The notes under the pieces: generated by a model
Told to the model about the DNA's origin: nothing
The model's database searches: none
Seen by the model: only the letters and a program-made list of their open reading frames with translations
Made by a program: the position numbers and the translations under genes
Origin: Herbaspirillum aquaticum
GTDB lineage: Bacteria > Pseudomonadota > Gammaproteobacteria > Burkholderiales > Burkholderiaceae_D
DNA: 64,000 nt
Assembly: GCF_002213425.1 (NCBI RefSeq)
Contig: NZ_NJGV01000004.1
Coordinates: 186,001 to 250,000, forward strand
Reading direction: 5' to 3'
Shown here: one piece after another, positions 36,086 through 47,000 of the stretch
Layout of the letters: every line of letters starts with the position of its first letter
Position numbering within the stretch: the first letter of the stretch is position 1

Positions 36086-37455
36086 CGCTCTCGCTCAAGC
36101 CCGGCACCGGCCACGGGATCCGTTCCCGCAGCAAGGGCTTCATGCGCCGCGTGGCGCCGCGACTGGACCGTCGCCTGGGTGAGCTGCAGGCCATGCCACG
36201 CCCGCGCCTGGCGGTGCTGGCCTGCGCGCTGCTGCTGGCCTTGCTGGTGATCTGGTCGATGCTGGCCCCGATTGATATGGTGGTGCGCGGCAGCGGGCGC
36301 ATCGTCGCCTCCGAACACAACCAGGTCATCCAGCACCTGGAAGGCGGCATCGTCTCGGCCATCCTGGTGCGCGAAGGCGCCGTGGTCAAGAAGGGCCAGA
36401 CCCTGATCTCGATTGCCGACGTACGTGCCAATGCCGATCTCGGCGAAGGCCGTGTCAAGATCCTCGGCCTGCGCGCCAAGATTGCGCGTCTCTCGGCCGA
36501 AGCGGCCGGTGCCGCCAGCCTGCAGATGCCGGCCGACCTCGAGCGCGATGACCCCGCCGTACAGAGCGAGCAAGCCGCCTTTGCTGCGCGCTCTGCCAAG
36601 CTCATGCAGGAAATGTCGGTGCTGCGCGAGCAGGCCGCGCAACGCCAGGCCGAACTGGGCGAAGCGCTCAGCCGCCAGAAAAGCCAGGCCAGCGAACTGG
36701 ACCTGGCGCAGCGCCAGTACAAGCTGATCCACAACATGCTCGAACGCAATGCCGCCTCGCAGCTGGAAGACATCCAGGCTGCCGCCCGCGTGCAGGACGC
36801 GCAGAGCAAGCTCTCGGCCAACGACGCCATGATCCCGCGCCTGAAAGCGGCCATCGCCGAATCGCAGGCCAAGATGGGCGAAGCGTCCTCGCGCTTCCGT
36901 TCGGATGCCCGCGCCGAACTCACTGCGGCGGAAACCGAACTGGCGCGCCTGCAGGAAGAAATCAAATCACGCAATGACCGCGTCTCGCGCTCGGAGGTGA
37001 AGGCCCCCATGGATGGCGTGGTCAACCGCGTCATGATCAATACCGTGGGCGGCGTGGTACGTCCGGGCGACCCCATCATCGAGATGACCCCCAGCGACGA
37101 CAAGCTGGTCATCGAAGCCCGCATCTCTCCCACCGATCGCGCCGAACTGGCTGCCGGTGCCAAGGCGCGCGTGAAGGTCTCGGCTTATGACTATGGCGTC
37201 TACGGTGCCATGGAAGGCGTGGTCACCGAGATCAGCGCCGACACCGTCCCGGACGAAAACAATCCACGCGGCGAGCGCAGCTATCGCATCAAGATCGCCG
37301 TCCAGCGCGGTGATAGCGAACTGCAGCGCAAGCTGGCGCTGATGCCCGGCATGACCGCCAGCGCCGACATCATCGTCGGCCGCCGCACGGTGTGGCAGTA
37401 CCTGATGTCGCCGCTGTCGCGCTTCGGCCAGGGTGCCCTGCGGGAGCCGCGATGA
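36082..37455 (+). CDS. HlyD-family periplasmic adaptor of the type I secretion system
   Basis: This 457-aa membrane fusion protein connects the ABC exporter to the TolC-like channel. A single N-terminal helix (about residues 45-64) is followed by a split lipoyl domain (VIQHLEGGIVSAILVREG) and a long coiled-coil hairpin (about 110-305). A beta-barrel domain follows, ending in the HlyD/LapC-like GMTASADIIVGRRTVWQYLM. The start overlaps the upstream stop by 4 bases. A gap of about 125 bp separates it from the MotA-like gene. Confidence 0.94.
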   Translation: MTLSLKPGTGHGIRSRSKGFMRRVAPRLDRRLGELQAMPRPRLAVLACALLLALLVIWSMLAPIDMVVRGSGRIVASEHNQVIQHLEGGIVSAILVREGAVVKKGQTLISIADVRANADLGEGRVKILGLRAKIARLSAEAAGAASLQMPADLERDDPAVQSEQAAFAARSAKLMQEMSVLREQAAQRQAELGEALSRQKSQASELDLAQRQYKLIHNMLERNAASQLEDIQAAARVQDAQSKLSANDAMIPRLKAAIAESQAKMGEASSRFRSDARAELTAAETELARLQEEIKSRNDRVSRSEVKAPMDGVVNRVMINTVGGVVRPGDPIIEMTPSDDKLVIEARISPTDRAELAAGAKARVKVSAYDYGVYGAMEGVVTEISADTVPDENNPRGERSYRIKIAVQRGDSELQRKLALMPGMTASADIIVGRRTVWQYLMSPLSRFGQGALREPR

Positions 37456-37582
37456 ACTGCGCCGCCATCCCCGCAGCGACTTTTTGTTCGCCGCAAAGCT
37501 GCATCCAGCAAGGCTTTTCGGCGGTTGACGTTTTCTGCACCATCCACTTTCCCTGCGTTCTTTTTTCCGGAACATCGCACGT

Positions 37583-39253
37583 ATGAAAAACCTTCGCCAG
37601 TTCTACGCACTTGCCGCCATCCCGACGCTCCTGCTGCTGTTGGGCGCTTTCCTGTTCCGGGGATTCGTGGGGCACGCGATCCAGATCAATCCCTTCCTGA
37701 ACCTGTTCATCATCGCGGTGGCGGTGTTCGGTATCGGCTTGATCGTCTACAACCTCTATCGCGTCAACTGGGAATACGACAAGCTGATGCAGTTCTACGA
37801 CCGCACCAAGGCGGGCGAATCGATGGAAAGCCTGGTCAAGGCCCCTGAATTCGAAGGCACCGAGATCGGCCAGGTGCTGGTGTCGGTGGCCAGCACCAAG
37901 GGCCGGCTGACTTCCCGTATCGAACAGGAAACCATCGAAGGCTCGCTGCACGACCTGCGCGCGCACCTCGATGCCAAGACCGAGTTCCCGCAATTCCTGA
38001 CCGGTTTCATGATCGCGCTGGGCCTGCTCGGTACCTTCATCGGCCTGCTGGAAACCCTGGTCAGCACCGCTGCGCTGATCGATGGCTTCGGCAAGGCCAG
38101 CACCGCCGGCGACATGGATGCCTCCTTCATGCACCTGGTGGCCGACCTGCAAAAGCCGCTGGCGTCGATGGGTACCGCCTTCTCGGCCTCGATGTTCGGC
38201 CTGATCGGCTCGCTCGCACTGGGCCTGACCCTGACGCCGCTGCGTGCGGCCAGCAAGAAGCTGGTCACGCGCGCGCGCGAATGCATCAGCGACATGGTGC
38301 AGCACGTGGTGCACGACATGAGCGGCCCGGCGGCCACCCAGCGCCAGGGCGTGTCGGAAACCTTCCTCGCCGAATTCCTGCAAGATTTGATGGTGCTGCA
38401 GCGCGAATCCATCATGGCCGCCCGCAACAGCTCGGAAGCGTCGCTGCAGGCCGGCATCAAGCTTGAAGGCCTCAACGACCGCCTGAACAACATCGTCCAG
38501 CTCTTCAACGACAGCATGGAAGAATCGCGCAGCCTGCGCCAGCTGGTCGCCTTCGGCCCGCGCATGCACGAGACCGCGCAGCAGACGCTGGAAGAGATCC
38601 GCAACGTCGGCCAGTTGATCAACACCAAGATCACCTCGGCGCGCGATCTCTCCGACAGCCTGTCTTCGCTGGAAGAACGCCTCTCGGTCAACGGCGACAT
38701 CGCCAACCGCACCTTCGAAGTGCTGCCGCAGATCGTCACCACCATCCAGGCCGGCCAGCTGGCGCTGTCGTCGGCGCTCAATTCGCTGCAGACCCAGCAG
38801 GGCGAAATTTCCAACATGAACGAAAAGAACGCGCAGAACATCGCGCAGCTGCCGGCACTGCTGAACCAGATTTCGGTGCGCCTGGCCGACGAGATGGGCG
38901 CCATCCAGTACCAGGGCGAACTGCAGGCCACCGTGGCGGCACGCCTGAACGAGCTGGGCAACACCATCGGCGAGAACTCCAGCAACATGGCGCGCGATGC
39001 ACTCTCGGCACGCCAGCTGCAGATCGACCTGGCCAAGCACATGGCCACGCAGAACGACCGCGTCAAGAACCTGGGCGCCATCCCGCAATCGCTGACCTCG
39101 ATCACCGAAGCGCTGATGCGCCAGAACATCAACTGGCAGACCGTCATCGAAGAAATGCGCATCGGCCGCCAGACCATGGTCAAGGACTTGCGCCTGGAAC
39201 TGCGCGAAGCGATCCGCGAACTCACCGCGACCAATCGCGGCGGCCAGGCCTGA
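37583..39253 (+). CDS. MotA/TolQ/ExbB-like proton-channel family protein with long coiled-coil tail
   Basis: This 556-aa protein has two N-terminal helices (about residues 8-28 and 36-58) and a cytoplasmic segment. The MotA/ExbB core pair follows: FLTGFMIALGLLGTFIGLLE (about 138-160) and LASMGTAFSASMFGLIGSLA (about 193-215). The last 330 residues are predicted helical and cytoplasmic, far longer than in ExbB or TolQ. With the OmpA/MotB-like protein of the operon it could form an energising stator, as SiiB does with SiiA in Salmonella. No clear ribosome binding site is seen. Confidence 0.85.
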   Translation: MKNLRQFYALAAIPTLLLLLGAFLFRGFVGHAIQINPFLNLFIIAVAVFGIGLIVYNLYRVNWEYDKLMQFYDRTKAGESMESLVKAPEFEGTEIGQVLVSVASTKGRLTSRIEQETIEGSLHDLRAHLDAKTEFPQFLTGFMIALGLLGTFIGLLETLVSTAALIDGFGKASTAGDMDASFMHLVADLQKPLASMGTAFSASMFGLIGSLALGLTLTPLRAASKKLVTRARECISDMVQHVVHDMSGPAATQRQGVSETFLAEFLQDLMVLQRESIMAARNSSEASLQAGIKLEGLNDRLNNIVQLFNDSMEESRSLRQLVAFGPRMHETAQQTLEEIRNVGQLINTKITSARDLSDSLSSLEERLSVNGDIANRTFEVLPQIVTTIQAGQLALSSALNSLQTQQGEISNMNEKNAQNIAQLPALLNQISVRLADEMGAIQYQGELQATVAARLNELGNTIGENSSNMARDALSARQLQIDLAKHMATQNDRVKNLGAIPQSLTSITEALMRQNINWQTVIEEMRIGRQTMVKDLRLELREAIRELTATNRGGQA

Positions 39254-39282
39254 TGCCGGCCTGACGACGATCACCGCGCACC

Positions 39283-40986
39283 ATGAACGCCAGCGAACAG
39301 GTCCACATCGATCAGCCGCAAGTCCGTACGGACCTGCGCGCCGATCCCACTTACCTGACGCTGCTGCGCGCCTATGGCAGCCGCTTCGTCGAAATCATCG
39401 TAGCCGGCATCCTGGTCAACCTGCTGGGTTTGCTCATGCCGCTCTATTCGCGGCTGATCTACGACAAGGTACTGGGCAACCACATCCCGGAAACGCTCTG
39501 GGCGCTGACGCTGGGCATGCTGCTCTTCATCGGGCTGGAGCTGGTGTTGCGCATCATCCGCGTGTATTACACCGAGCAGCTGGCCGGTCGCCTGGATGGG
39601 CAATTCGATGAGGTGTCGGCACGCCGTCTGCTCACGGCCAAGGTGCAGGCGCCGGTGGGCGTGGTGCTGGCGCGCTACCGTGATCTCTCGGCCGCACGTG
39701 ACCTGCTCTCGTCGAACTACATGCTGCTGCTGGTGGACCTGCCTTTCCTGGCGTTGTACCTGGTGGTGCTGGGCTTGATCGGCGGCCACATGGTGTGGGT
39801 ACTGCTGGTAGGCGGCGGGCTGCTGGTGGGCATGCAGCTGCTGCTCAAAGTCCCGGCCAATGATTATGCGCACGCGGCCATGAAGGCCGGTACCGGCAAG
39901 GTCGATAAACTGGCCAGCATCGTCTACGGCATGGAGACGCTCAAGACCACCCCGCTGCAGGACCGCCTCATGCGCGCCTTCCTGGCCGATGCCGGCGCCA
40001 ATGCCGTGGCGCAGGCCAAGAGCCGCTTCTGGATGAATACCAGCTATGCCATTTCTACCGTGGGCTATACCTTCATCTCGGTGGCCACGCTGGTGGTGGG
40101 CGTCTATCTGGTGGAGGACAACCTGCTCACCGTCGGCGCGCTGATTGCCTGCTCGCTGCTGATCAGCCGCGCCACCACGGTATTGTCGTCGCTGGCGGCA
40201 CTGCTGGGCCGCATCGAGATGTTCCGCCGCGCCCGCGCCGAATTCGACCAGCTTTTCGAAGAGCAGGAGCAGACCCCGACCGCCGATGTACTGCGCCAGG
40301 AAATGCGCGGCCTGATCCAGGTCGGCAACCTGCTGCTGCACCTGGACCAGAAAGAAAACGCCACCCTGAAGAACATCTCGCTGACCATCCAGCCTGGCGA
40401 GAAAGTCGGCCTGGTGGGCCGCTCGGGCTCCGGCAAGTCCACGCTGCTGCGTGCCCTGGCCGGCCTGCACAAGCCCGATGAGGGGCATGTCCTCATCGAT
40501 GGCGTGGCCGTGACGGCCTATGCGCCCGAGGTACGCATGCGCTGTATCGGTTTCAAGCCGCAGGAACCCTTCCTCTTCGATGGTACGGTGGCGGCCAACA
40601 TTTTCGTGGGTGACCGCGTGCCGGGGCAGGTCTACGAAGCGGCGCTGGCGGTGTCTTCGCTGGATGACCTGATCGCGCGCGGCGAGCTGCGCCTGGACCA
40701 GGCCATCAAGGCGCCCGGCAATCTCTCCGGTGGCCAGCGCCAGATGGTGGCCCTGGCGCGCGTGATTGCCTGCACCCCGCGCATCCTGCTGCTGGACGAA
40801 CCGACCACCGGCGTGGACCAGCAGACCGAGGCCCGCATCATCGAGCGGCTGGCGGCCTATGCAGGCCCGCGCACGCTGGTGGTGGCCACCCATAGCCCGG
40901 CGCTGTTGCGCCACGTGGACCGCATCATCGTCATCGATGGCGGGCGCATCGTGGCAGATGGACCGCGCGACCAGATTTTGCAGTGA
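39283..40986 (+). CDS. Type I secretion ABC exporter (permease-ATPase)
   Basis: This 567-aa exporter drives secretion of the adhesin. The N-terminal part has no C39 peptidase domain and starts directly before the six-helix domain. The ATPase domain shows Walker A GLVGRSGSGKST near residue 378, signature LSGGQRQMVALARV near 480, and Walker B ILLLDEPT near 500. Its LapB-like type fits substrates with a C-terminal uncleaved signal. The adhesin gene follows after a 101-bp leader. Confidence 0.94.
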   Translation: MNASEQVHIDQPQVRTDLRADPTYLTLLRAYGSRFVEIIVAGILVNLLGLLMPLYSRLIYDKVLGNHIPETLWALTLGMLLFIGLELVLRIIRVYYTEQLAGRLDGQFDEVSARRLLTAKVQAPVGVVLARYRDLSAARDLLSSNYMLLLVDLPFLALYLVVLGLIGGHMVWVLLVGGGLLVGMQLLLKVPANDYAHAAMKAGTGKVDKLASIVYGMETLKTTPLQDRLMRAFLADAGANAVAQAKSRFWMNTSYAISTVGYTFISVATLVVGVYLVEDNLLTVGALIACSLLISRATTVLSSLAALLGRIEMFRRARAEFDQLFEEQEQTPTADVLRQEMRGLIQVGNLLLHLDQKENATLKNISLTIQPGEKVGLVGRSGSGKSTLLRALAGLHKPDEGHVLIDGVAVTAYAPEVRMRCIGFKPQEPFLFDGTVAANIFVGDRVPGQVYEAALAVSSLDDLIARGELRLDQAIKAPGNLSGGQRQMVALARVIACTPRILLLDEPTTGVDQQTEARIIERLAAYAGPRTLVVATHSPALLRHVDRIIVIDGGRIVADGPRDQILQ

Positions 40987-41014
40987 TCCTGCCTGGCAGG
41001 TTCACCTTGAACCA

Positions 41015-41056
41015 GATCCAGATTTTGATTCAGATTCAGATTCAGATTCAGATTCG
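41015..41056 (+). repeat. Hexanucleotide tandem repeat in the adhesin leader
   Basis: Seven hexamer units run GATCCA, GATTTT, four perfect GATTCA, then GATTCG, filling 41015-41056. The tract lies between the exporter stop (40986) and the adhesin start (41088), 31 bp before the ATG. It ends before the ribosome binding site AGGA. Copy-number change by strand slippage would alter leader spacing. Confidence 0.85.
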
Positions 41057-41087
41057 ACATCCGAACCATCTTCGATAGCGAGGAAAC

Positions 41088-44000
41088 ATGGCAACCGCAA
41101 GCTCATCACAAGCGAACTCCGCGGACAAAGTGGCAGGACCCGTGCGCGTGGTCATGCCCGACCAGGCCGGCAGCTTCCAGGTCAGCGCCAACCGCGCGGC
41201 CGTGCAGCACGTGCAGGTGGTCGATGTGGACATGGTGCTGCACATGGCCGATGGCACCAAGGTGGTGCTGGCCGGCGGTGCCATGGAGGCCATGGACGAC
41301 AAGTCCAAGGTCAAGTTCAACGACATCAGCGCCGATACCGGCAAGCTGCTCGATACCGTCGGCAAGATCTCGCTCAAGCCCAATGATCAGTCGCGGGTGC
41401 TCAATTCCGATCCGGTGGTCGCCCCGCCCAACGTGGCACCGGCCCAGCAGGTCACGGTGGACCGCAACTCGGCCAGCATCGGCAATGAAGGCGCGACCCA
41501 GTTCGCCCAGATCATCAGCGACAATTCAGCCTCGCTGACCACCAGCAGCGGCACGTCCAAGTCTTCCACCTCGGCCGGCGCGGTCGTCGGTGGCGATACC
41601 ACCCACACCACCGTCGGGGCCACGGCAGCGGCCGCGCAAAACCTGGTGTCCAATACGCCTCCGGTGTTTTCGCCCCAGATCAATCCGAATTCCAATGATG
41701 CGCCGGTCAAGCCGACCGAACCGCAGCTGCCACCGGAACGCCCTGGTACCAAGCCCTCCACCATTGTGGTCGATCCGTCCCAGCCGTCCATGGCGATCAA
41801 GCTGGTCAACCTGGCCACCACCACACAGACCGGCGACACGCTTTACGGCAGCGGCGGCATTCCTGTCTCGGCCACGGATGCGGGGCTGCCCTTGCAGTTC
41901 AGTACCCAGGTCATCAATGCCCCTGACAGCGTGCGTACCATCTACGCGGCAGGCAACAATGCCGGCACCTTCATCAAGGTCTTCGATGTCACCATCACCG
42001 GCAACGGTACGGTGCTGTCGGTGACGGTCTCGGGCGTGCCGGCAGGCATGACCATCGTCAACGGCACCGACCTTGGTGGCGGACGCTTCCAGATGACGGT
42101 GGCTGCCGGCCAGACCGACTTCCCGATACAGTTCCAGTACAGTACGGTGGAAGCCAATTCAGCCTCACCGGTACACCAGGCCTTCGACCTGAGCTTCAGC
42201 ACCGTCGTGGCCACCTCCAATGGCCAGCTCACCCTCAACGATACGCGCCATGTGGCCGTCAAGGATGCCACCGCCTATGGCGACCTGAGCTACCTCGATC
42301 CGGCCACCGGCGACCCGGTGCTGGTGCTGCCGGCCCAGGGCCTGCCGCACGAGATCCATGCCGGCAACGGCGGCGTGACCGTCTATGGCAGCAATGCCAA
42401 TGACCTGCTCTACGGCGGCAGCGGCAACGACGTGCTCATCGGCGGGACCGGAAATACCTTCTTCCAGGGCGGGGCCGGGGCCGACCAGATCGTGGGCGGC
42501 GTCAACAGCACCGGCACCAACGTCAACACCGCCAGCTATGCCGGTTCCTCGGCCGGTGTGACGGTCAACCTGGTGACTGGTGCCGGCACCGGCGGCGATG
42601 CCCAGGGCGACCAGCTGAGCAACATCCAGAACCTGCGCGGCAGCGCCTTCGACGATACCTTCGTGGCCAATGCAGCAGTCAACCGGCTCGACGGTGGCAG
42701 CGGCGGGTCCGATACAGTGTCGTACACTTCATCGAACAGTGCCGTAACAGTCAACCTGGTCACCGGCACCGGCACCGGCGGATACGCGCAGGGCGACACC
42801 TATACACATATCCAGAACGTCATCGGCAGCGACTACAACGACGTCTTTGTCGCCAGTGGCGAGGCCAATCGTTTCGATGGCGGGCTGGGATCCAACACGG
42901 TGTCCTATGCCAGCTCCAACGCCGGGGTGAACGTCAACCTGCAAAGCGGGGTGGGCAGCGGCGGGGCGGCGGCGGGTGACAGCTACGTGCGCATCCAGAA
43001 CATCATCGGTACCGCCTACAACGATACCTTCGTGGGCAGTGCGGACGTCAACAGTTTCGATGGCGGCAGCGGCGGCAGCGATACGGTCAGCTATGCCGGC
43101 TCGACGGCCGGGGTGTCGATCAACTTCGTCTCCGGACGCGGCACCGGTGGCTATGCCGAGGGCGACAGCTACAACCACATCCAGAATGCGATCGGCTCAG
43201 CCTTCGATGACGTCTTCATCGCCGGTGTGGACAGCGTGCACTTCGACGGTGGCAGCGGTGGTTCCGACACGGTGAACTACGGGGCCTCCACCGGTGCGGT
43301 CACGGTGAACATGATCACCATGAGCGGCAGCGGCGGCTACGCCCAGAACAATACCTACACCAACATCCAGAACATCGTCGGCAGCTCCTATTCCGACACC
43401 TTCATCGCCAGTGCTGCCGCCAACAATTTCAACGGCGGACTGGGTGGCTCGGATACGGTCAGCTACGCCAGTTCCAACGCCGCAGTCACGGTCGACCTGA
43501 CCCATACGGACGGCACCGGCACCTTCGGCGGCTATGCCCAGGGCGATGTGCTGGCGCATATCCAGAACCTGATCGGCAGCGCCTACAACGATACCTTCAT
43601 CGCCAGCGCCGACGTCAACAATTTCAATGGCGGCGGCGGCTCCAATACGGTCAGCTACATCTTCTCGACCGGTGGCGTGACGATCGACCTGACCAATGCG
43701 ATTGGCACCGGCACCGGCGGCTACTATGCCGCAGGCGACTCCTTCAGCAACATCCAGAACCTGATCGGCAGCGCCTACGACGACACCTTCGTGGCCAGCG
43801 CCGACGCCAATACCTTTGATGGCGCGGGCTCCAACCACAACCGCGTCAGCTATGCCGCCTCCACCACCGCAGTGACGGTGGACCTGAACTACGCCGACGG
43901 CACCGGCACCTCCGGCGGCTACGCGCAGGGCGACAAGCTCTCCAACATCCAGGACCTCACCGGCGGGGTCGGCAACGACACCTTCGTGGCCAGTGCCGCG

Positions 44001-47000
44001 GCCAACAACTTCGACGGCGGGGCCGGGTCGAACCGCGTCAGCTATGCCGCATCGAACGCGGGCGTCATCGTGGACCTGGTATTGGGCAGCGGCAGCGGCG
44101 GCTATGCCGACAACGATACCTACGTCAACATCCAGAACGTCACCGGCAGCACCGCCAACGACACGTTCATCGCCAGCCTGGCCGCCAATGATTTCGTCGG
44201 CGGAGGCGGCACCAATACGGTCAGCTATGCCAAGGCCAGCGACGGCAACGGCGTCATCGTGGACCTGTTCCATGGCACCGGCAGCAACGGTTTTGCGGGT
44301 GGTGATACCTACAGCGGCATCCAGAACGTGATCGGCTCGGCCTACGACGACACCTTCATCGCCGACAGCAACACCAATGTCTTTGCCGGCGGGCTCGGTT
44401 CCAATACGGTCAGCTACGCCTTCTCGACGGCAGCGGTGACCGTCAACCTGGTCACCGGCAGTGGCAGCGGCGGCTTTGCCGCAGGCGACACCTACACCGG
44501 CATCCAGAACGTGGTCGGCTCCTCGCTGGACGACCTGATCATCGCCAGCAGCGAAGCCAACAGCATCGATGGCGGCACCAGTACGGCCAGCTCGCACAAC
44601 CGCGTCAGCTATGCCAGTTCGGATGCGGGCGTGACGGTGGACTTGAACTTCACCAATGGCAACGGTACCTCCGGCGGTTACGCCACCGGCGACAAGCTCG
44701 CCAACATCCAGGATCTCACCGGCAGCGGCTTCGACGATACCTTCGTCGCCAGCCTGGCGGCCAACAACTTCGACGGCGGCGGCTCCTCGCACAACCGGGT
44801 CAGTTATGCCAGCTCCAACGCGGCCGTCACGGTGGACCTGAATTTCACCAACGGTACCGGTACCTCGGGCGGCTATGCGGCCGGCGATACGCTGACCAAC
44901 ATCCAGGACCTCACCGGCAGCAGCTTCGATGACACCTTCGTGGCCAGCAATGCGGCCAACCGATTCGATGGCGGCACCAGCACGGCAAGCTCGCACAACC
45001 GCGTCAGCTATGCCAGGTCGGATGCGGGCGTGGTGGTCGACCTGAACTCCACTGACGGCACCGGTACCTCCGGTGGCTATGCAGCGGGCGATACCCTGGT
45101 CAACATCCAGGACCTCACCGGCAGCGACTTCAATGACACTTTCGTGGCCAGCGCTGCCGCCAACAATTTCGAGGGCGGTGGCGGGACCAACACGGTCAGC
45201 TATGCGCGCGCCAATGACGGCGTCGGCGTCACCGTGGACCTGTTCCAGCACGTGGGCAGCAACGGTTTTGCGGCAGGCGATACCTACAGCAACATCCAGA
45301 ACGTCATCGGCAGCAGCTACGCCGATCTCTTCATCGCCGACAACAACGTCAACAGTTTCACCGGTGGCGGTGGTTCCGATACGGTCAGCTACGTCAATTC
45401 GACAGCCGCGGTCACGGTCGACCTGGCCGGCGGAACCGGCACCGGTGGCTTCGCCCAGGGCGACAGCTACAGCGGTGTCCCCAACGTCATCGGTTCTTCC
45501 TTCAACGACACCATCCTGGCCAGCAGCGTGGCCAATGTCATCGACGGCAGCGGCGGTACGCACAATCGCGTGAGCTATGCCAGTTCGGATACGGGCGTCA
45601 CGGTGAATCTGAACTTTACCGATGGCACCGGCACCTCGGGCGGCTACGCGGCCGGTGACAAGCTTTCCAACATCCAGGACCTGACCGGCAGCGCCTTCGA
45701 CGATACCTTCGTGGCCAGCAGCGTGGCCAACAACTTCGACGGCGGCACCGGCACCCAGCACAACCGCGTGAGCTATGCCAGCTCCGACGCGGCCGTCACG
45801 GTGGACCTGAACTTCACCAACGGCAACGGCACCTCGGGCGGCTATGCCACCGGCGATACGCTGACCAACATCCAGGACCTGACCGGCAGCATCTACGACG
45901 ATGTCTTCGTCGCCAGCGCCTTGGGCAACCGTTTCGACGGTGGTACCGGCTCGCTGCACAACCGCGTCAGCTATGCCAATTCGACCGCCGGCGTGGTGGT
46001 CGACCTGAACTCCACTGACGGCACCGGTACCTCCGGTGGCTATGCAGCGGGCGATACCCTGGTCAACATCCAGGACCTCACCGGCAGTGACTTCAACGAC
46101 ACCTTCGTGGCCAGTGCCGCCGCCAACAATTTCGAGGGCGGTGCCGGGACCAATACGGTCAGCTATGCGCGCGCCAATGACGGCGTCGGCGTCACCGTGG
46201 ACCTGTTCCAGCACGTGGGCAGCAACGGTTTTGCGGCAGGCGATACCTACAGCAACATCCAGAACGTCATCGGCAGCAGCTATGCCGATCTCTTCATCGC
46301 CGACAACAACGTCAACAGTTTCACTGGTGGCGGTGGTTCCGATACGGTCAGCTACGTCAATTCGACTGCGGCGGTCACGGTCGACCTGGCCGGGGGAACC
46401 GGCACCGGTGGCTTCGCCCAGGGCGACAGCTACAGCGGTATCCCCAACGTCATCGGTTCGTCCTTCAACGACACCATCCTGGCCAGCAGCGTGGCCAATG
46501 TCATCGACGGCAGCGGCGGCACGCACAACCGGGTCAGCTACGCCAGCTCCAACGCGGCCGTCACGGTGGACCTGAACTTTACCGATGGCACCGGCACCTC
46601 GGGCGGTTATGCGGCCGGTGACAAGCTCTCCAACATCCAGGACCTGACCGGCAGTGCCTTCGACGATACCTTCGTGGCCAGCAGCGTGGCCAACAACTTC
46701 GACGGCGGCACCGGCACCCAGCACAACCGGGTCAGCTATGCCAGCTCGAACGCGGCCGTCACCGTGGACCTGAACTTTGCCGACGGCTCCGGTACCTCGG
46801 GCGGCTATGCCACAGGTGATACCCTGACCAACATCCAGGACCTGACCGGCAGCATCTACGACGATGTCTTCGTCGCCAGCGCCCTGGGCAACCGTTTCGA
46901 CGGCGGTACCGGCTCGCTGCACAACCGCGTCAGCTACGCCAGTTCCAATGCGGCGGTCACGGTGGACCTGAACTTTACCGATGGCACCGGCACCTCGGGC

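Noticed and set aside
37452-37586. A 44-codon frame overlapping the end of the HlyD gene
   Set aside because: It has no ribosome binding site, a Cys-rich random-looking composition, and overlaps the MotA-like gene start.
41640-41670. TAAAAQN in the adhesin linker as a LapG-type di-alanine cleavage site
   Set aside because: The usual TAAG/PAAG context is absent and no LapG or LapD gene is present in the window, so the match is too weak to call.
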